Shown here piece by piece: positions 1-9,248 of a stretch of 64,000 nt of DNA. Each line of letters opens with the position of its first letter. Positions within the stretch are counted from its first letter, which is position 1. Location of the stretch: contig NZ_JAWLPU010000001.1 in the NCBI RefSeq assembly GCF_036997485.1, forward strand, positions 62,001 through 126,000, written 5' to 3'. The notes beneath the pieces were generated by a model, which was not told the origin of the DNA, searched no databases, and saw only the letters and a program-made list of their open reading frames with translations. Origin of the DNA: Brachyspira pilosicoli (GTDB taxonomy: Bacteria > Spirochaetota > Brachyspiria > Brachyspirales > Brachyspiraceae). The position numbers and the translations under genes are program-made.

Positions 1-2829
1 ATTACAAGGACAAATGAAAATGCATTAATGCAAATAAATCAATTCGATGCTAAAAGGAATCCTGTTTCTTTTATTAATATAGTTAATTTTACTCCATACT
101 ATGTATTAACTGAATATGCTAGAAATTATGGTATAGAAATTTATCCTTATGATACAGAGTCTACTTTAAGAGCGAGGATTATAAAAAGACAAGTTAATAT
201 AGATGTTATAAGAGTTAGTGGTGAAGATAATATAAAAAATGTAGCACGTACTAGTATTAATACAGGCGGCGGACAGATAGATTTTAAAAGTGCTGATTAT
301 GTTGAAAGATATAAAATAGATGAAGCAGGAGAAGAATTAATAGCCCTATATGGCAACGTACAGCTTAAAATATATAACAACATCATGAGTGCCGATAGGG
401 TTGTTTATAGTTTGAAAACAGGAGAAGTATTTGCTTCTGGTAATTTAAAGGTTGAATCTGGAGATAGTGTTCTAAATGGCGAATGGTTTATGCTTAATAA
501 AGATGATAAAAAGGGCATTTTATATAATGGCAACACTAAATTCCAGAGCTTTACAGTTCAAGGTAATATAATAAAATTCAACGACCCTGATTTTTTTGCT
601 AATGATAGTAGTGTAAGTTTTTCTAGGCTTACCCCTGTAGCGCATGACTTCTTAGCTTCAAGAGTTTATTTATGGGATACAAAAAAGGTACTTATTTTTA
701 ATAGCATATATAGAGTTGGAAGGCAGCCAGTATTTTATTTTCCGCTTTTTATTCAGAATAATGTCGGAACTGGTATTATAAGCACTTTTGGGCAGAGTTT
801 GAGAGAAGGTGTTTATATGCAAAATAGTAAGACTTTTAATTTGTATGGGGTTGATCATAGAATAAGGTTTGATGCTTATCAAAAATTAGGATTTCTTATT
901 GGAGATGAAATTCGATATACTAGTCAATACCATAATTTATCTTTAGATGCTATGTTTGCTTTAGGAAGACAATATTATTTGCTTGATTCTTACATATCTT
1001 CCAGTATTGGTTTTGGTACAAGATATGTTAACTATTTTACTGGTGGACAAGTAGGAAAATTTGTTCCTAGATATAAATTTCAATATGATCATACAATACA
1101 ATTATATAGCGGCGAAAATATTAATGCTTATCTTACTGGCAAATTAAATTTAAACAGCGATTTATATTTTAAATCAGACTTTTATAATCAAAGAGGAGCT
1201 TTAGATATATTATCATTATTTACTGCTATCACTGGTGATTTAAGTGATATAGGAGATTCATATCCAGAAAGCTATATAGAAAACTCTGTATATATTAATA
1301 GCACTATATATGGTGTTAGTTTAAGAGCTGGAGCTGAATGGAATCTCACTGCTGTAAGAAATTTATCTGTAAATTACAACACAAATTTTGATTATTATAT
1401 GCCTAAACCAAGCAGATTGGTTTTACCTTCATTATCGGCAAGCTATAGTTCCGTTTTTGGAGATGAAACTTCTTATTATTTTCCTGATGTTAATATTAAT
1501 TATAATATCAGCATGAATTATTCTCACACAATAGATTACAAAACTTCTGAAGGTATAGCATTTTATAATAACCCTAACCTCAATAACCAATTAAATGAAA
1601 AATTAGCCGAAAGAAATAATTTACAGTTAAATGGCGGATTATCAAGAAGTTTTACTAATTTATTTATGAGATTTACTCCTAATTTTAATATTAACTATGC
1701 TTATCAAAAAAGTATTAATCCTAAATCAGAAGATTTAATTTATGACAGAGATAATACATACTTAGGTTTGGCTAGTACTATGAACCTCTCTGTATTCTTA
1801 CCTAACTCAATATTGCCGTATAAACTTGATAACTATTTCTCTCCTTCCGTAAGTTGGGATACATCATATAGTATTGGTTATAGATTTAAACAAAAAGATG
1901 CTGCATATACTAATGAAAATCAAAGCGGAGATTTTAGCAGTCATAGCATAAATACAAGTTTAAACGTAGGAGGCACTGGATACAGTATATTTTTTATACC
2001 TAACTTAAATTGGGATATTAGAGGTACTATTAGAACAGGTTACGACCTTATACCAACATATAATGCACAAACTAAAAATTATGAGCTTATACATAACACC
2101 AATAGATTCTTAACAACAGAAGTAGGAGGTTCCACCAGATTATATTACGACTCTTCTTATATATCCTATGATTTATCTAAAAACCTACTCGGTACAAACT
2201 TTACTCAAAATGCTATAAACACTCTCATTCATGTACCTATTCCTATTAATAATCTAACCGATTGGATATTGGTAAGAAATGGTAAAAAGAAATTTTTTGA
2301 TGGTTATAAAAATGATTTTAGATTTTTCTTTGATATAACCTATAAACATGATTTTATTAATTATAAATATAATTCTGCAGCATTCTCACTTGGTTTTGAA
2401 TTAAAAATATTAGAACAATTTACTTTTAGTTTTTCTACAACAAGCAGAAATGACAGAGCTTATAGATATATAAAATCTTATGCTGAAAAAGAAAATGAAA
2501 CTTGGGTTAATCCTTTCTGGGATATTGTTGATTCTTTTAATTTTAGAGATTCTCAAAAGAGGATAGATAGTTTATTTAAATTAAGTTCTATAAATACCAG
2601 TGTATGGCATGAATTAGATGGTTGGCAATTGAGAGCTACTTTTTCTATATCTCCTTCAGCACTTCCTTCAGATATTGCAAGCGGCTCTGTTAAAGGTTCT
2701 TACTGGAATAAAGAGTTTTGGATTGAATTTACTCTTACTGATTTCCCTAATGCTGGACTCCCTAGAAGAGAATATGACCTCAATTCTACTATTACAGACT
2801 TGAGAGATAATCAAACTACTACTTATTAA
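1..2829 (+). CDS. lptD: LptD/OstA-like outer-membrane barrel protein, 5' end outside window
   Basis: The reading frame is open to the left edge (codons before the first ATG at 28 encode I-T-R-T-N-E-N-A-L), so the gene starts upstream. The first roughly 180 visible residues alternate short beta strands in the manner of the periplasmic OstA/LptA-like domain (for example MSADRVVYSLKTGEVFASGN). The rest is rich in Tyr, Asn, Ser and Phe with alternating hydrophobic residues typical of an outer-membrane beta barrel. LptD inserts lipopolysaccharide or lipooligosaccharide into the outer leaflet. About 940 residues visible is in the normal size range for the family. The family call rests on fold pattern and the OstA-type N-terminus, not on a full alignment; another large barrel remains possible. 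An ankyrin gene follows 16 bases after the stop. Confidence 0.65.
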   Translation: MTRTNENALMQINQFDAKRNPVSFINIVNFTPYYVLTEYARNYGIEIYPYDTESTLRARIIKRQVNIDVIRVSGEDNIKNVARTSINTGGGQIDFKSADYVERYKIDEAGEELIALYGNVQLKIYNNIMSADRVVYSLKTGEVFASGNLKVESGDSVLNGEWFMLNKDDKKGILYNGNTKFQSFTVQGNIIKFNDPDFFANDSSVSFSRLTPVAHDFLASRVYLWDTKKVLIFNSIYRVGRQPVFYFPLFIQNNVGTGIISTFGQSLREGVYMQNSKTFNLYGVDHRIRFDAYQKLGFLIGDEIRYTSQYHNLSLDAMFALGRQYYLLDSYISSSIGFGTRYVNYFTGGQVGKFVPRYKFQYDHTIQLYSGENINAYLTGKLNLNSDLYFKSDFYNQRGALDILSLFTAITGDLSDIGDSYPESYIENSVYINSTIYGVSLRAGAEWNLTAVRNLSVNYNTNFDYYMPKPSRLVLPSLSASYSSVFGDETSYYFPDVNINYNISMNYSHTIDYKTSEGIAFYNNPNLNNQLNEKLAERNNLQLNGGLSRSFTNLFMRFTPNFNINYAYQKSINPKSEDLIYDRDNTYLGLASTMNLSVFLPNSILPYKLDNYFSPSVSWDTSYSIGYRFKQKDAAYTNENQSGDFSSHSINTSLNVGGTGYSIFFIPNLNWDIRGTIRTGYDLIPTYNAQTKNYELIHNTNRFLTTEVGGSTRLYYDSSYISYDLSKNLLGTNFTQNAINTLIHVPIPINNLTDWILVRNGKKKFFDGYKNDFRFFFDITYKHDFINYKYNSAAFSLGFELKILEQFTFSFSTTSRNDRAYRYIKSYAEKENETWVNPFWDIVDSFNFRDSQKRIDSLFKLSSINTSVWHELDGWQLRATFSISPSALPSDIASGSVKGSYWNKEFWIEFTLTDFPNAGLPRREYDLNSTITDLRDNQTTTY

Positions 2830-2845
2830 TTTGCGGGTATACAAA

Positions 2846-4201
2846 ATGATTAAAAAAATATTTATTTTATTTATTATTATAATACTTTCTAATTTGCATG
2901 CTGATGACTCTTATATAAATAAGATATTTACAGCCATAGAAAATAATGATATTAACTATATAAAATACATAGTAGAAAATGATGAATCAAGCTTAAAATC
3001 AAGGCTTCCTAAAGATTATGAAAACAATTTGGAAGGTGCTACTCCTTTACTTTATGCTATTTATAATGATAAAAAAGATATTATTAAATTATTTATAGAT
3101 AATATAGATACATCATATTTAAAAGATAGAGATGATAAAAATTATAATAGCATTATGTATGCTGCTGCTTTTTCTGATATAGATACTTTAAAATTGATAG
3201 CAGAAAAAGCTCCAAGTTTAATTAATAGTGAAACAGAGTTTAGAGTTAATATACTTCATATAGCAAGCAGTCATAATAACTATGATGTTATAGAATATAT
3301 ATACACTAATTTTAATATTGATATTAATTCTCGAGACATTGACGGATGGACTCCCCTTTATCATGCTGCCAATTCTCAAAGCATTGAATCATATAGGCTT
3401 CTTATAAAATTGGGGGCTAATACTCAGATTACAGACAATAATGGTATGTATCCTTCAACGAGGCTTAGAGAGCTTGTGATGATGAAGTATAATGAATTAA
3501 GTGATATTGATAGGGAATTGTTCGAGGCTATAAGGGATAATGATATAAAAAAATTAAAAAATAGTATAGAAAATGGTGCTAATATTAATGCTGAAGACGG
3601 ATATGGGCTAAGTGCTTTACATTTTGCTATAAGAAATAAAAACATAAAAGCTGTTGATATTTTGCTTGACTGTGAGAATATTAATTTAGAAGCAACCCTT
3701 CCAAACGGATATTATACTGCATTGGATAATTTTAGCAGAGAGGCTGTTTATATAGGTGGGGCCACTCCTTTACTTTATGCAATATTTAAAAGCAATGGCG
3801 ACAGCAGAATAGTAAACAGGCTTATTAAAAAAAATGCTAATATTAACACTTCTGATGAAGAGGGGTGGAATAGTTTTTTGTATGCGGCTGCTTTTGGAAA
3901 TGTTCGTATATTGAGCAGTTTAGTTAATAAAAATAAAAGTTTAGTTAATAGTAAGACTAAAAAAAATGTAACTGCTTTACAGATGGCTGTAGTTTATGAT
4001 AATATTAAAGTAATTAGTTATTTAGTGAAAAGGCTTCATGTTGATATTAATGCTAAAGACAATGACGGATGGACTGCTCTTTATTATGCTGCTGCTAACA
4101 ACAAGGCAGAGGCGTATAATTTACTTATAGAGCTTGGTGCCGACAGAAACATTGCTAATAATGAAGGCTTAAAACCTGATGACATATTCTTTAATAATTA
4201 G
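2846..4201 (+). CDS. exported ankyrin-repeat protein
   Basis: A 451-residue protein with an N-terminal signal sequence (MIKKIFILFIIIILSNLHA, then DD) followed by ankyrin repeats throughout. Recognisable units include GATPLLYAI, GWTPLYHAA and GWTALYYAA, each followed by the usual LLI.LGA.... turn. An in-frame TTG at 2831 would add five residues before the signal peptide; the ATG at 2846 is preferred because it begins the lysine-containing signal n-region directly. The repeats group into two longer homologous blocks (about residues 30-210 and 215-445), the second with the VYIGGATPLLYAI motif that also occurs in the next gene. Ankyrin stacks bind proteins; the partner is unknown. Expected location is periplasmic or secreted. 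Likely co-transcribed with the following paralogue. Confidence 0.85.
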   Translation: MIKKIFILFIIIILSNLHADDSYINKIFTAIENNDINYIKYIVENDESSLKSRLPKDYENNLEGATPLLYAIYNDKKDIIKLFIDNIDTSYLKDRDDKNYNSIMYAAAFSDIDTLKLIAEKAPSLINSETEFRVNILHIASSHNNYDVIEYIYTNFNIDINSRDIDGWTPLYHAANSQSIESYRLLIKLGANTQITDNNGMYPSTRLRELVMMKYNELSDIDRELFEAIRDNDIKKLKNSIENGANINAEDGYGLSALHFAIRNKNIKAVDILLDCENINLEATLPNGYYTALDNFSREAVYIGGATPLLYAIFKSNGDSRIVNRLIKKNANINTSDEEGWNSFLYAAAFGNVRILSSLVNKNKSLVNSKTKKNVTALQMAVVYDNIKVISYLVKRLHVDINAKDNDGWTALYYAAANNKAEAYNLLIELGADRNIANNEGLKPDDIFFNN

Positions 4202-4288
4202 TTATCATAATATATTGTTATAATTATTTATTACTATATAATATTATAAATGTTTATAATATTAACTAATCTCGAGAGGTTTTATTTA

Positions 4289-6688
4289 ATGATTTGTTTA
4301 ATAAAAAGAAGTTTAATCATTGTATTAGCTATATTTTATATTTTTTCTTTAAATATATACGCTATAAATCAAAAAGAAAACGAATTATTTTTGGCTATAA
4401 AAGAAAAGAAAAATGAAAGAGATTTAAGAGAGATTTTAAAATATAGGGTAGATTTTTCTGCTACAAATGAAATGGGATTAACTCCGCTTTTATACGCTAT
4501 TGAATGCAATAATGAAAGAGCTTTGAGGGTGCTTCTTGAATATAGTGATGTTAATATTGAATATAGACTTCATGATGATTTTGCTGCTTATCCTGATATA
4601 AATAAATATGAAGGAGAGAGTGTTAATATAGGCGGGGCTACTCCTTTAATGTTTGCTATATTTAAAAACAATTCAAGGATAGTTAAACAGCTTATAGACA
4701 AGGGGGCTAATGTTAGAGCTAAAGATAATGAGGGGAACTCTGTATTTTTATATGCATGCGGTTTTGGAGACGGTAATATTATAAGAATGCTTCTTCAAAA
4801 AGATAAAACATTAGTTAATGACAAAACTCCTAACGGCAATCTTAATGGACTTCATTATGCTGCTGCTTTTAATAATTTAAATACTATTAATTTCTTAATT
4901 AAAAATGTTGATATGAATATTAATGACAGAGATTCAAATGGATGCACTGCTTTATATTATGCCGCTTACTATGCAAAAAAGGATGCATATAACCTTCTTA
5001 TTAAACTTGGTGCTAATAAAGATATAGGTGATAATTATGGAGTAACTCCAGAATATATATTATCAGGCGGAAGTTCTGCTATTGACTTAGAAAACAAAGA
5101 AGATAATAATACAAACACTTATAATGAAAATATGTTTATAGCAAGAGTTATTCAAACTTCAGATACTAATGCATTAAGAGATATAATGATGTATTCGAAC
5201 TTTAATATGAACTCTATCATTATGGCTTATGAAACTCCTCTCACTTATGCTATACATCTTGATAAACATGATATGGTTAATGAACTTTTAAGTTATAGAA
5301 AAAATAATACTAATATTATAAATATAGAAACTTCTTATATACCTGCTGATGAAGTTTATTTTGATGAAAATAGAGCAGAGTTTAGAGGCAATGTATATTT
5401 GGGTGATGTAAGTCCTTTACAGTATGCTATATTTAAAAATAACACTAATATAATAAACACTCTTTTAAGATATGGTGCTGATATAAGCAGAAAAGACAGT
5501 TTAGGAGACAATGCTTTAATGTATGCTGCAAGGTTTTCAAGTGCAGAAGTTATTGATACAATTTTAAATTATAGCAGTAATTCTTATAGAGTTGTAGATA
5601 TATATGGCAATACTCCTTTGCATAATGCATCATCAATTGGCAACACTAATGCTTTAATTGCTCTCATGAATAGAACACCTATTAATATAAACATACAAAA
5701 TATTAACGGAGATACCCCTTTGCATTTGGCTGTAAAAAATAACAACAGCAATACTTATAGATTTTTATTATTAAAGGGGGCTGATTATACTATAAAAAAT
5801 TATGACGGCAAAACTGCTTCAGATTTATTATATGGAGATAGTATAGAAAGCATAATGGGTAATTTTGGTGAAACTAATATTTATAACACAAATTCATTTA
5901 ATAATATAAATTCAATTCAAGCAAATAATGTTAACAATATCGTAGAAGATTTTTTATATGACAATATGCCAGATGATGATGCTTCTTACTATAAAAAAGA
6001 AGAAGAAAGGAATGAATATTCAACTCAATTAGAAAACAAAGTTCTTTTTGATGCTATTTATAAAGATGATGCAGCTCTAATACATAATGCTATATCTAAT
6101 ATAGTTGATCTTAATACAAGAAACTCCGAAGGCTTTACTCCGCTGCTTTATGCTATTCATTATGATAAAACTAATGCTCTTAATATACTTTTGAGCTACA
6201 CAAATAAAATTGATATAAATAAAACATTAGACAATTATACTAATTATTATTCTAAAAAAGGCATTAATTTTAGCGGAGAATTAGTCTTTGATAAAACAAC
6301 TCCTTTAGAATATGCTATATTTAAAGGAAATATCAATATAGTTTCTATGCTTATGGATAATAATGCTGATATATATCTTGAAGATTCAAAAGGATATAAT
6401 GGAATATTTTATGCTTCTGCTTTTGGAGATTATGCTCTTTTAAATAAAATACTTCAAAAATATCCTACTATATATAATTTTAAAAACTCTAATGGGGACG
6501 GTGTGCTTCATATTGCAGCAAGCTACGGTAATAATAACGCTATAAGTTTTTATTTATATAATACATTTTTAAGTATAAATACAAAAAATAATGAAGGAAA
6601 AACTCCATTAGATTTAGCAAACGAAAGAGGATATACTAACACGGTAGATTACTTAATAAAAGGCGGTGCTAAATACGGCAATCAATAA
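4289..6688 (+). CDS. large exported ankyrin-repeat protein
   Basis: A 799-residue paralogue of the preceding protein. The ATG at 4289 is chosen over an upstream in-frame ATG at 4250 because a GAGAGG ribosome-binding site lies at 4274-4279, 9 bases away, and translation from there starts a clean signal peptide (MICLIKRSLIIVLAIFYIFSLNIYA). Three long homologous ankyrin blocks follow, at about residues 30-270, 285-540 and 590-799, each with a [FY]xAI...TPLLYAI start, a second ...PLxYAIFKxN unit and an end like AYNLLIKLGA. A low-complexity Asn/Ser linker separates blocks two and three. It probably acts as a protein-binding scaffold at the cell surface or periplasm; no enzyme domain is visible. 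The 3' end overlaps the convergent lipoprotein gene by seven bases. Confidence 0.85.
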   Translation: MICLIKRSLIIVLAIFYIFSLNIYAINQKENELFLAIKEKKNERDLREILKYRVDFSATNEMGLTPLLYAIECNNERALRVLLEYSDVNIEYRLHDDFAAYPDINKYEGESVNIGGATPLMFAIFKNNSRIVKQLIDKGANVRAKDNEGNSVFLYACGFGDGNIIRMLLQKDKTLVNDKTPNGNLNGLHYAAAFNNLNTINFLIKNVDMNINDRDSNGCTALYYAAYYAKKDAYNLLIKLGANKDIGDNYGVTPEYILSGGSSAIDLENKEDNNTNTYNENMFIARVIQTSDTNALRDIMMYSNFNMNSIIMAYETPLTYAIHLDKHDMVNELLSYRKNNTNIINIETSYIPADEVYFDENRAEFRGNVYLGDVSPLQYAIFKNNTNIINTLLRYGADISRKDSLGDNALMYAARFSSAEVIDTILNYSSNSYRVVDIYGNTPLHNASSIGNTNALIALMNRTPININIQNINGDTPLHLAVKNNNSNTYRFLLLKGADYTIKNYDGKTASDLLYGDSIESIMGNFGETNIYNTNSFNNINSIQANNVNNIVEDFLYDNMPDDDASYYKKEEERNEYSTQLENKVLFDAIYKDDAALIHNAISNIVDLNTRNSEGFTPLLYAIHYDKTNALNILLSYTNKIDINKTLDNYTNYYSKKGINFSGELVFDKTTPLEYAIFKGNINIVSMLMDNNADIYLEDSKGYNGIFYASAFGDYALLNKILQKYPTIYNFKNSNGDGVLHIAASYGNNNAISFYLYNTFLSINTKNNEGKTPLDLANERGYTNTVDYLIKGGAKYGNQ

Positions 6689-7224
6689 TTATTTATTGCT
6701 TCAAACCCATCAAATGTGTAAGTGTATGAGCTATTATCTGGATATAGTGTTATAGTAACTAAAGCTGTATTTGTATGCTTTGTTTCATCAAATGTATTTA
6801 GAGGTATTTTTATAGCTATATTATTTCTAAAAAATAAATGTGAACTGTTGCCAATCCATATATATCCGTTTAATGTTTTTTGTGTATCACTTGAGTTATA
6901 ATCAAATTTTATCTCATTATCAAATATATATTTTTTAGTATCTATATAATTTCCTGTTGTATCTGTACAAAGATAATAACCATTATTAAAATCAGCAGTA
7001 TAACTATAAGTTTTATTATTTATACTAAAATCTATATCTTTAGCATACATATTACCATATTTTAAGAAAGCCTCGTTATTAGACTCTCCATTTACTCTCA
7101 CTTTTAGATACATGCTTTTAGTTGTGTTATTATTATTATTATTATTTGGTTTGTATGAATTGTTACAGCTTAATGCCAATATTAATACAATAATTAATGT
7201 TAAAGATTTAATTAAATTACTCAT
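6682..7224 (-). CDS. small lipoprotein of unknown function
   Basis: A 180-residue protein with a lysine-containing n-region, a hydrophobic stretch and a lipobox LALSC followed by NN (cleavage and lipidation expected at Cys19-20). An Asn-rich linker follows, then about 140 residues that look all-beta with many Tyr, Ser and Asn. I recognise no family. The style (signal, lipobox, Asn run, small beta domain) is shared with other lipoproteins in this window. It is convergent with the ankyrin gene, overlapping it by seven bases, and no strong ribosome-binding site is visible upstream of the ATG. Confidence 0.7.
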   Translation of the reverse strand: MSNLIKSLTLIIVLILALSCNNSYKPNNNNNNNTTKSMYLKVRVNGESNNEAFLKYGNMYAKDIDFSINNKTYSYTADFNNGYYLCTDTTGNYIDTKKYIFDNEIKFDYNSSDTQKTLNGYIWIGNSSHLFFRNNIAIKIPLNTFDETKHTNTALVTITLYPDNSSYTYTFDGFEAINNY

Positions 7225-7324
7225 ATAAATAATATAAGATATATATTTTTTTAGTCAATATACAGATATATTTTAATTATTAATATTTATTATGTACTGA
7301 AAATTTTAACTTTATTTATTTAAT

Positions 7325-7400
7325 TATTTGCAGGGCTTTGCCCCGCACCCCAGTTCTTTTGTTGGCACAAAGAACCAAAAAGACTGCAATTTTATACATT
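7325..7400 (+). repeat. intergenic modular repeat, copy R1 (partial)
   Basis: The 359-base gap between the lipoprotein and rnfG holds a GC-richer block with two hairpin-forming segments: GGGCTTTGCCC and a GTTCTTTTGT/ACAAAGAAC pair, then CCAAAAAGACTGCA. The same block recurs near 18.6, 19.0, 25.7 and 62.7 kb. The remaining bases to 7530 are AT-rich with no recognised feature. Confidence 0.85.
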
Positions 7401-7530
7401 GAAATTAATAATTACACAACATATAAAACATTATTTTATGCCTAAAATTATGCTGAAAATAAGTAACCAATTTTATTAAGTACTTTTGAAACAAGTCTAA
7501 TATATACTATATAATCATTTTAATATATAT

Positions 7531-7562
7531 AAAAAAGAGCCTCATAACAATGAAGCTCTTTT
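7531..7562 (-). terminator. intrinsic terminator of the rnf operon
   Basis: AAAAGAGC (7533-7540) pairs with GCTCTTTT (7555-7562) and the stem extends with one mismatch. Read on the minus strand the stem ends in a run of T. It lies 21 bases beyond the rnfG stop, so transcription from rnfC-D-G ends here. Confidence 0.85.
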
Positions 7563-7583
7563 AAATTTATTAAAAACTATATT

Positions 7584-8156
7584 TTATTGCAAGAATAGAT
7601 TAACAGCCTGTTCATTAGCACTATTAACAGCTGTTACAACAGAAGTGCTTGATATAGTAGCTCCGCTAATAGCTGCTATTTGAGCATCAAGTGCCTCTTC
7701 TGGTTTTATACCTTTTACAACAGTAAGAGGGACAATAGAACTTTTATTAGTAAATTGATTTCTAAAGTTAGGCTCTACAATTTTAGCACCAAGTCCAGGA
7801 GTTTCAGCCTGCTCAGTAACAACTATTCCAGTAATTATAGTAGCATCATCACTAAAACCAACTAATACTTTATTTTGACCATTATATCCGCCGGCAGAAG
7901 AAAGTATAGCATAACCTGCCACAGAACCATCCGCCTTTTTACCAATATAATATGGATATGTAGCATTCTCACTAATAGGACCTTCTATATTATCAGCATT
8001 AGGTATAACAGCCTTAACCCCATTTAATACAGTTTTTTCATTGTTAGCTAAAATATCTTTTTCAAAAGAAGAATAAACGAATGATAATAAAAATCCAGCA
8101 ATTAGAGCAGTTAATGTAACAGATATTACAGCTTTATAAGTAACTTCTTTTTTCAT
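7584..8156 (-). CDS. rnfG: Rnf electron-transport complex subunit G
   Basis: A 190-residue membrane-anchored flavoprotein subunit of the Rnf complex, which couples electron transfer between reduced ferredoxin and NAD+ to ion movement across the membrane. A single N-terminal membrane helix (VISVTLTALIAGFLLSFVYS) precedes the periplasmic FMN-binding domain. The covalent FMN attachment site is the threonine in SGATISS near residue 165, and the GLGAKI motif of the domain is present at about residue 123. The start overlaps the rnfD stop by four bases, indicating translational coupling. It is the last gene before the terminator; rnfE, rnfA and rnfB do not follow as they do in the common rnfCDGEAB order. 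Confidence 0.93.
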   Translation of the reverse strand: MKKEVTYKAVISVTLTALIAGFLLSFVYSSFEKDILANNEKTVLNGVKAVIPNADNIEGPISENATYPYYIGKKADGSVAGYAILSSAGGYNGQNKVLVGFSDDATIITGIVVTEQAETPGLGAKIVEPNFRNQFTNKSSIVPLTVVKGIKPEEALDAQIAAISGATISSTSVVTAVNSANEQAVNLFLQ

Positions 8157-9244
8157 TGCTTTGCTCCTTGTTGTTTTTCTATATTTATAGCCTCTTTCTT
8201 ACCAAAAGGTTTAGGACGAGTATACATAGCTATTAAAGGCATAAACATATTTCCTATTAATATAGAATACATAGTATATTCCGGAGAAGAACCAAAAGCT
8301 CTAAGTATTGCAAGTACAGCACCTATTAAAAGAGCATATATCCAAGCACCCAAATGACTAGAAGGGCAAGTAACCATATCAGTAGCCATAAAGAAAGCAC
8401 CTAAAACAAATCCGCCAGCAAATACTTGATATATAGGAGAAGCAAATTTTCCAGGCATAGCAAGACAAAGTACTAAACTTACTGTAAATAGAGAGATAAA
8501 CATTCCTAAAGGTATTCTCCAATCTATAGTTTTAGTAGCAATTAAGAATATTCCGCCTATTGTAAGAAGTATAACAGAAGTCTCACCTATAGCTCCGCCA
8601 GTGCTTCCTAAAAGCATTTGAATATAATAGTGAGCTTCAAATTGAATTTGTTCTATTAAAGAAGTACTAATACTATTATTATAAGTAAACTTCATAAAAG
8701 TTAAAGGAGTAGCCTGTGATAGAGCAGTCATCATATCAACTGACTGAGTACCGCCTGTAACGGCATTCATAGTTCTATGCCAATCTGTAATAAATAAATC
8801 TAAAAAAGGAACCCTAATAGGAGGAGTATAAGCACTCATTTGAGCAGGGAAAGCAACCTGTAAAAAAGCTCTTCCCACCAAAGCAGGGTTAAATATGTTA
8901 GAACCTAAACCTCCAAAAACTTCCTTAGCAAAAACAATAGCAACAACTCCTCCAATAACAACCATTGTAATAGTGGTACTAGGAGGTAAAGTCATTACTA
9001 AAAGCAAAGCCGTAACCACTGAAGCATAATCAGGAAGTACAGGCTGTTTTCTCATCTTTCTAACAATTATATTACATAAAACACAAGTAATAATAGAAGC
9101 AAGATATAATATAATTACTCTATTACCGAATAATACTACGCTATATATAATAGCAGGTAAAAGAGCAATAATTACTCTTAGCATAATTTTTTGTGTAGTA
9201 TCTCCATCTTTTATATGAGGAGAAGATTCAGTGTATAACTTCAT
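8153..9244 (-). CDS. rnfD: Rnf electron-transport complex subunit D
   Basis: A 363-residue polytopic membrane protein of the NqrB/RnfD family with about nine or ten hydrophobic segments. The flavin-attachment region is recognisable as SQATPLT near residue 177, the threonine being the FMN-linked residue in the family, and GGLGSNIFNPALVGRAF is a family signature. RnfD is the core membrane subunit that passes electrons toward RnfG and is thought to take part in ion translocation. It starts four bases after rnfC stops and overlaps rnfG by four. Length is normal. Confidence 0.94.
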   Translation of the reverse strand: MKLYTESSPHIKDGDTTQKIMLRVIIALLPAIIYSVVLFGNRVIILYLASIITCVLCNIIVRKMRKQPVLPDYASVVTALLLVMTLPPSTTITMVVIGGVVAIVFAKEVFGGLGSNIFNPALVGRAFLQVAFPAQMSAYTPPIRVPFLDLFITDWHRTMNAVTGGTQSVDMMTALSQATPLTFMKFTYNNSISTSLIEQIQFEAHYYIQMLLGSTGGAIGETSVILLTIGGIFLIATKTIDWRIPLGMFISLFTVSLVLCLAMPGKFASPIYQVFAGGFVLGAFFMATDMVTCPSSHLGAWIYALLIGAVLAILRAFGSSPEYTMYSILIGNMFMPLIAMYTRPKPFGKKEAINIEKQQGAKQ

Positions 9245-9248
9245 TATC

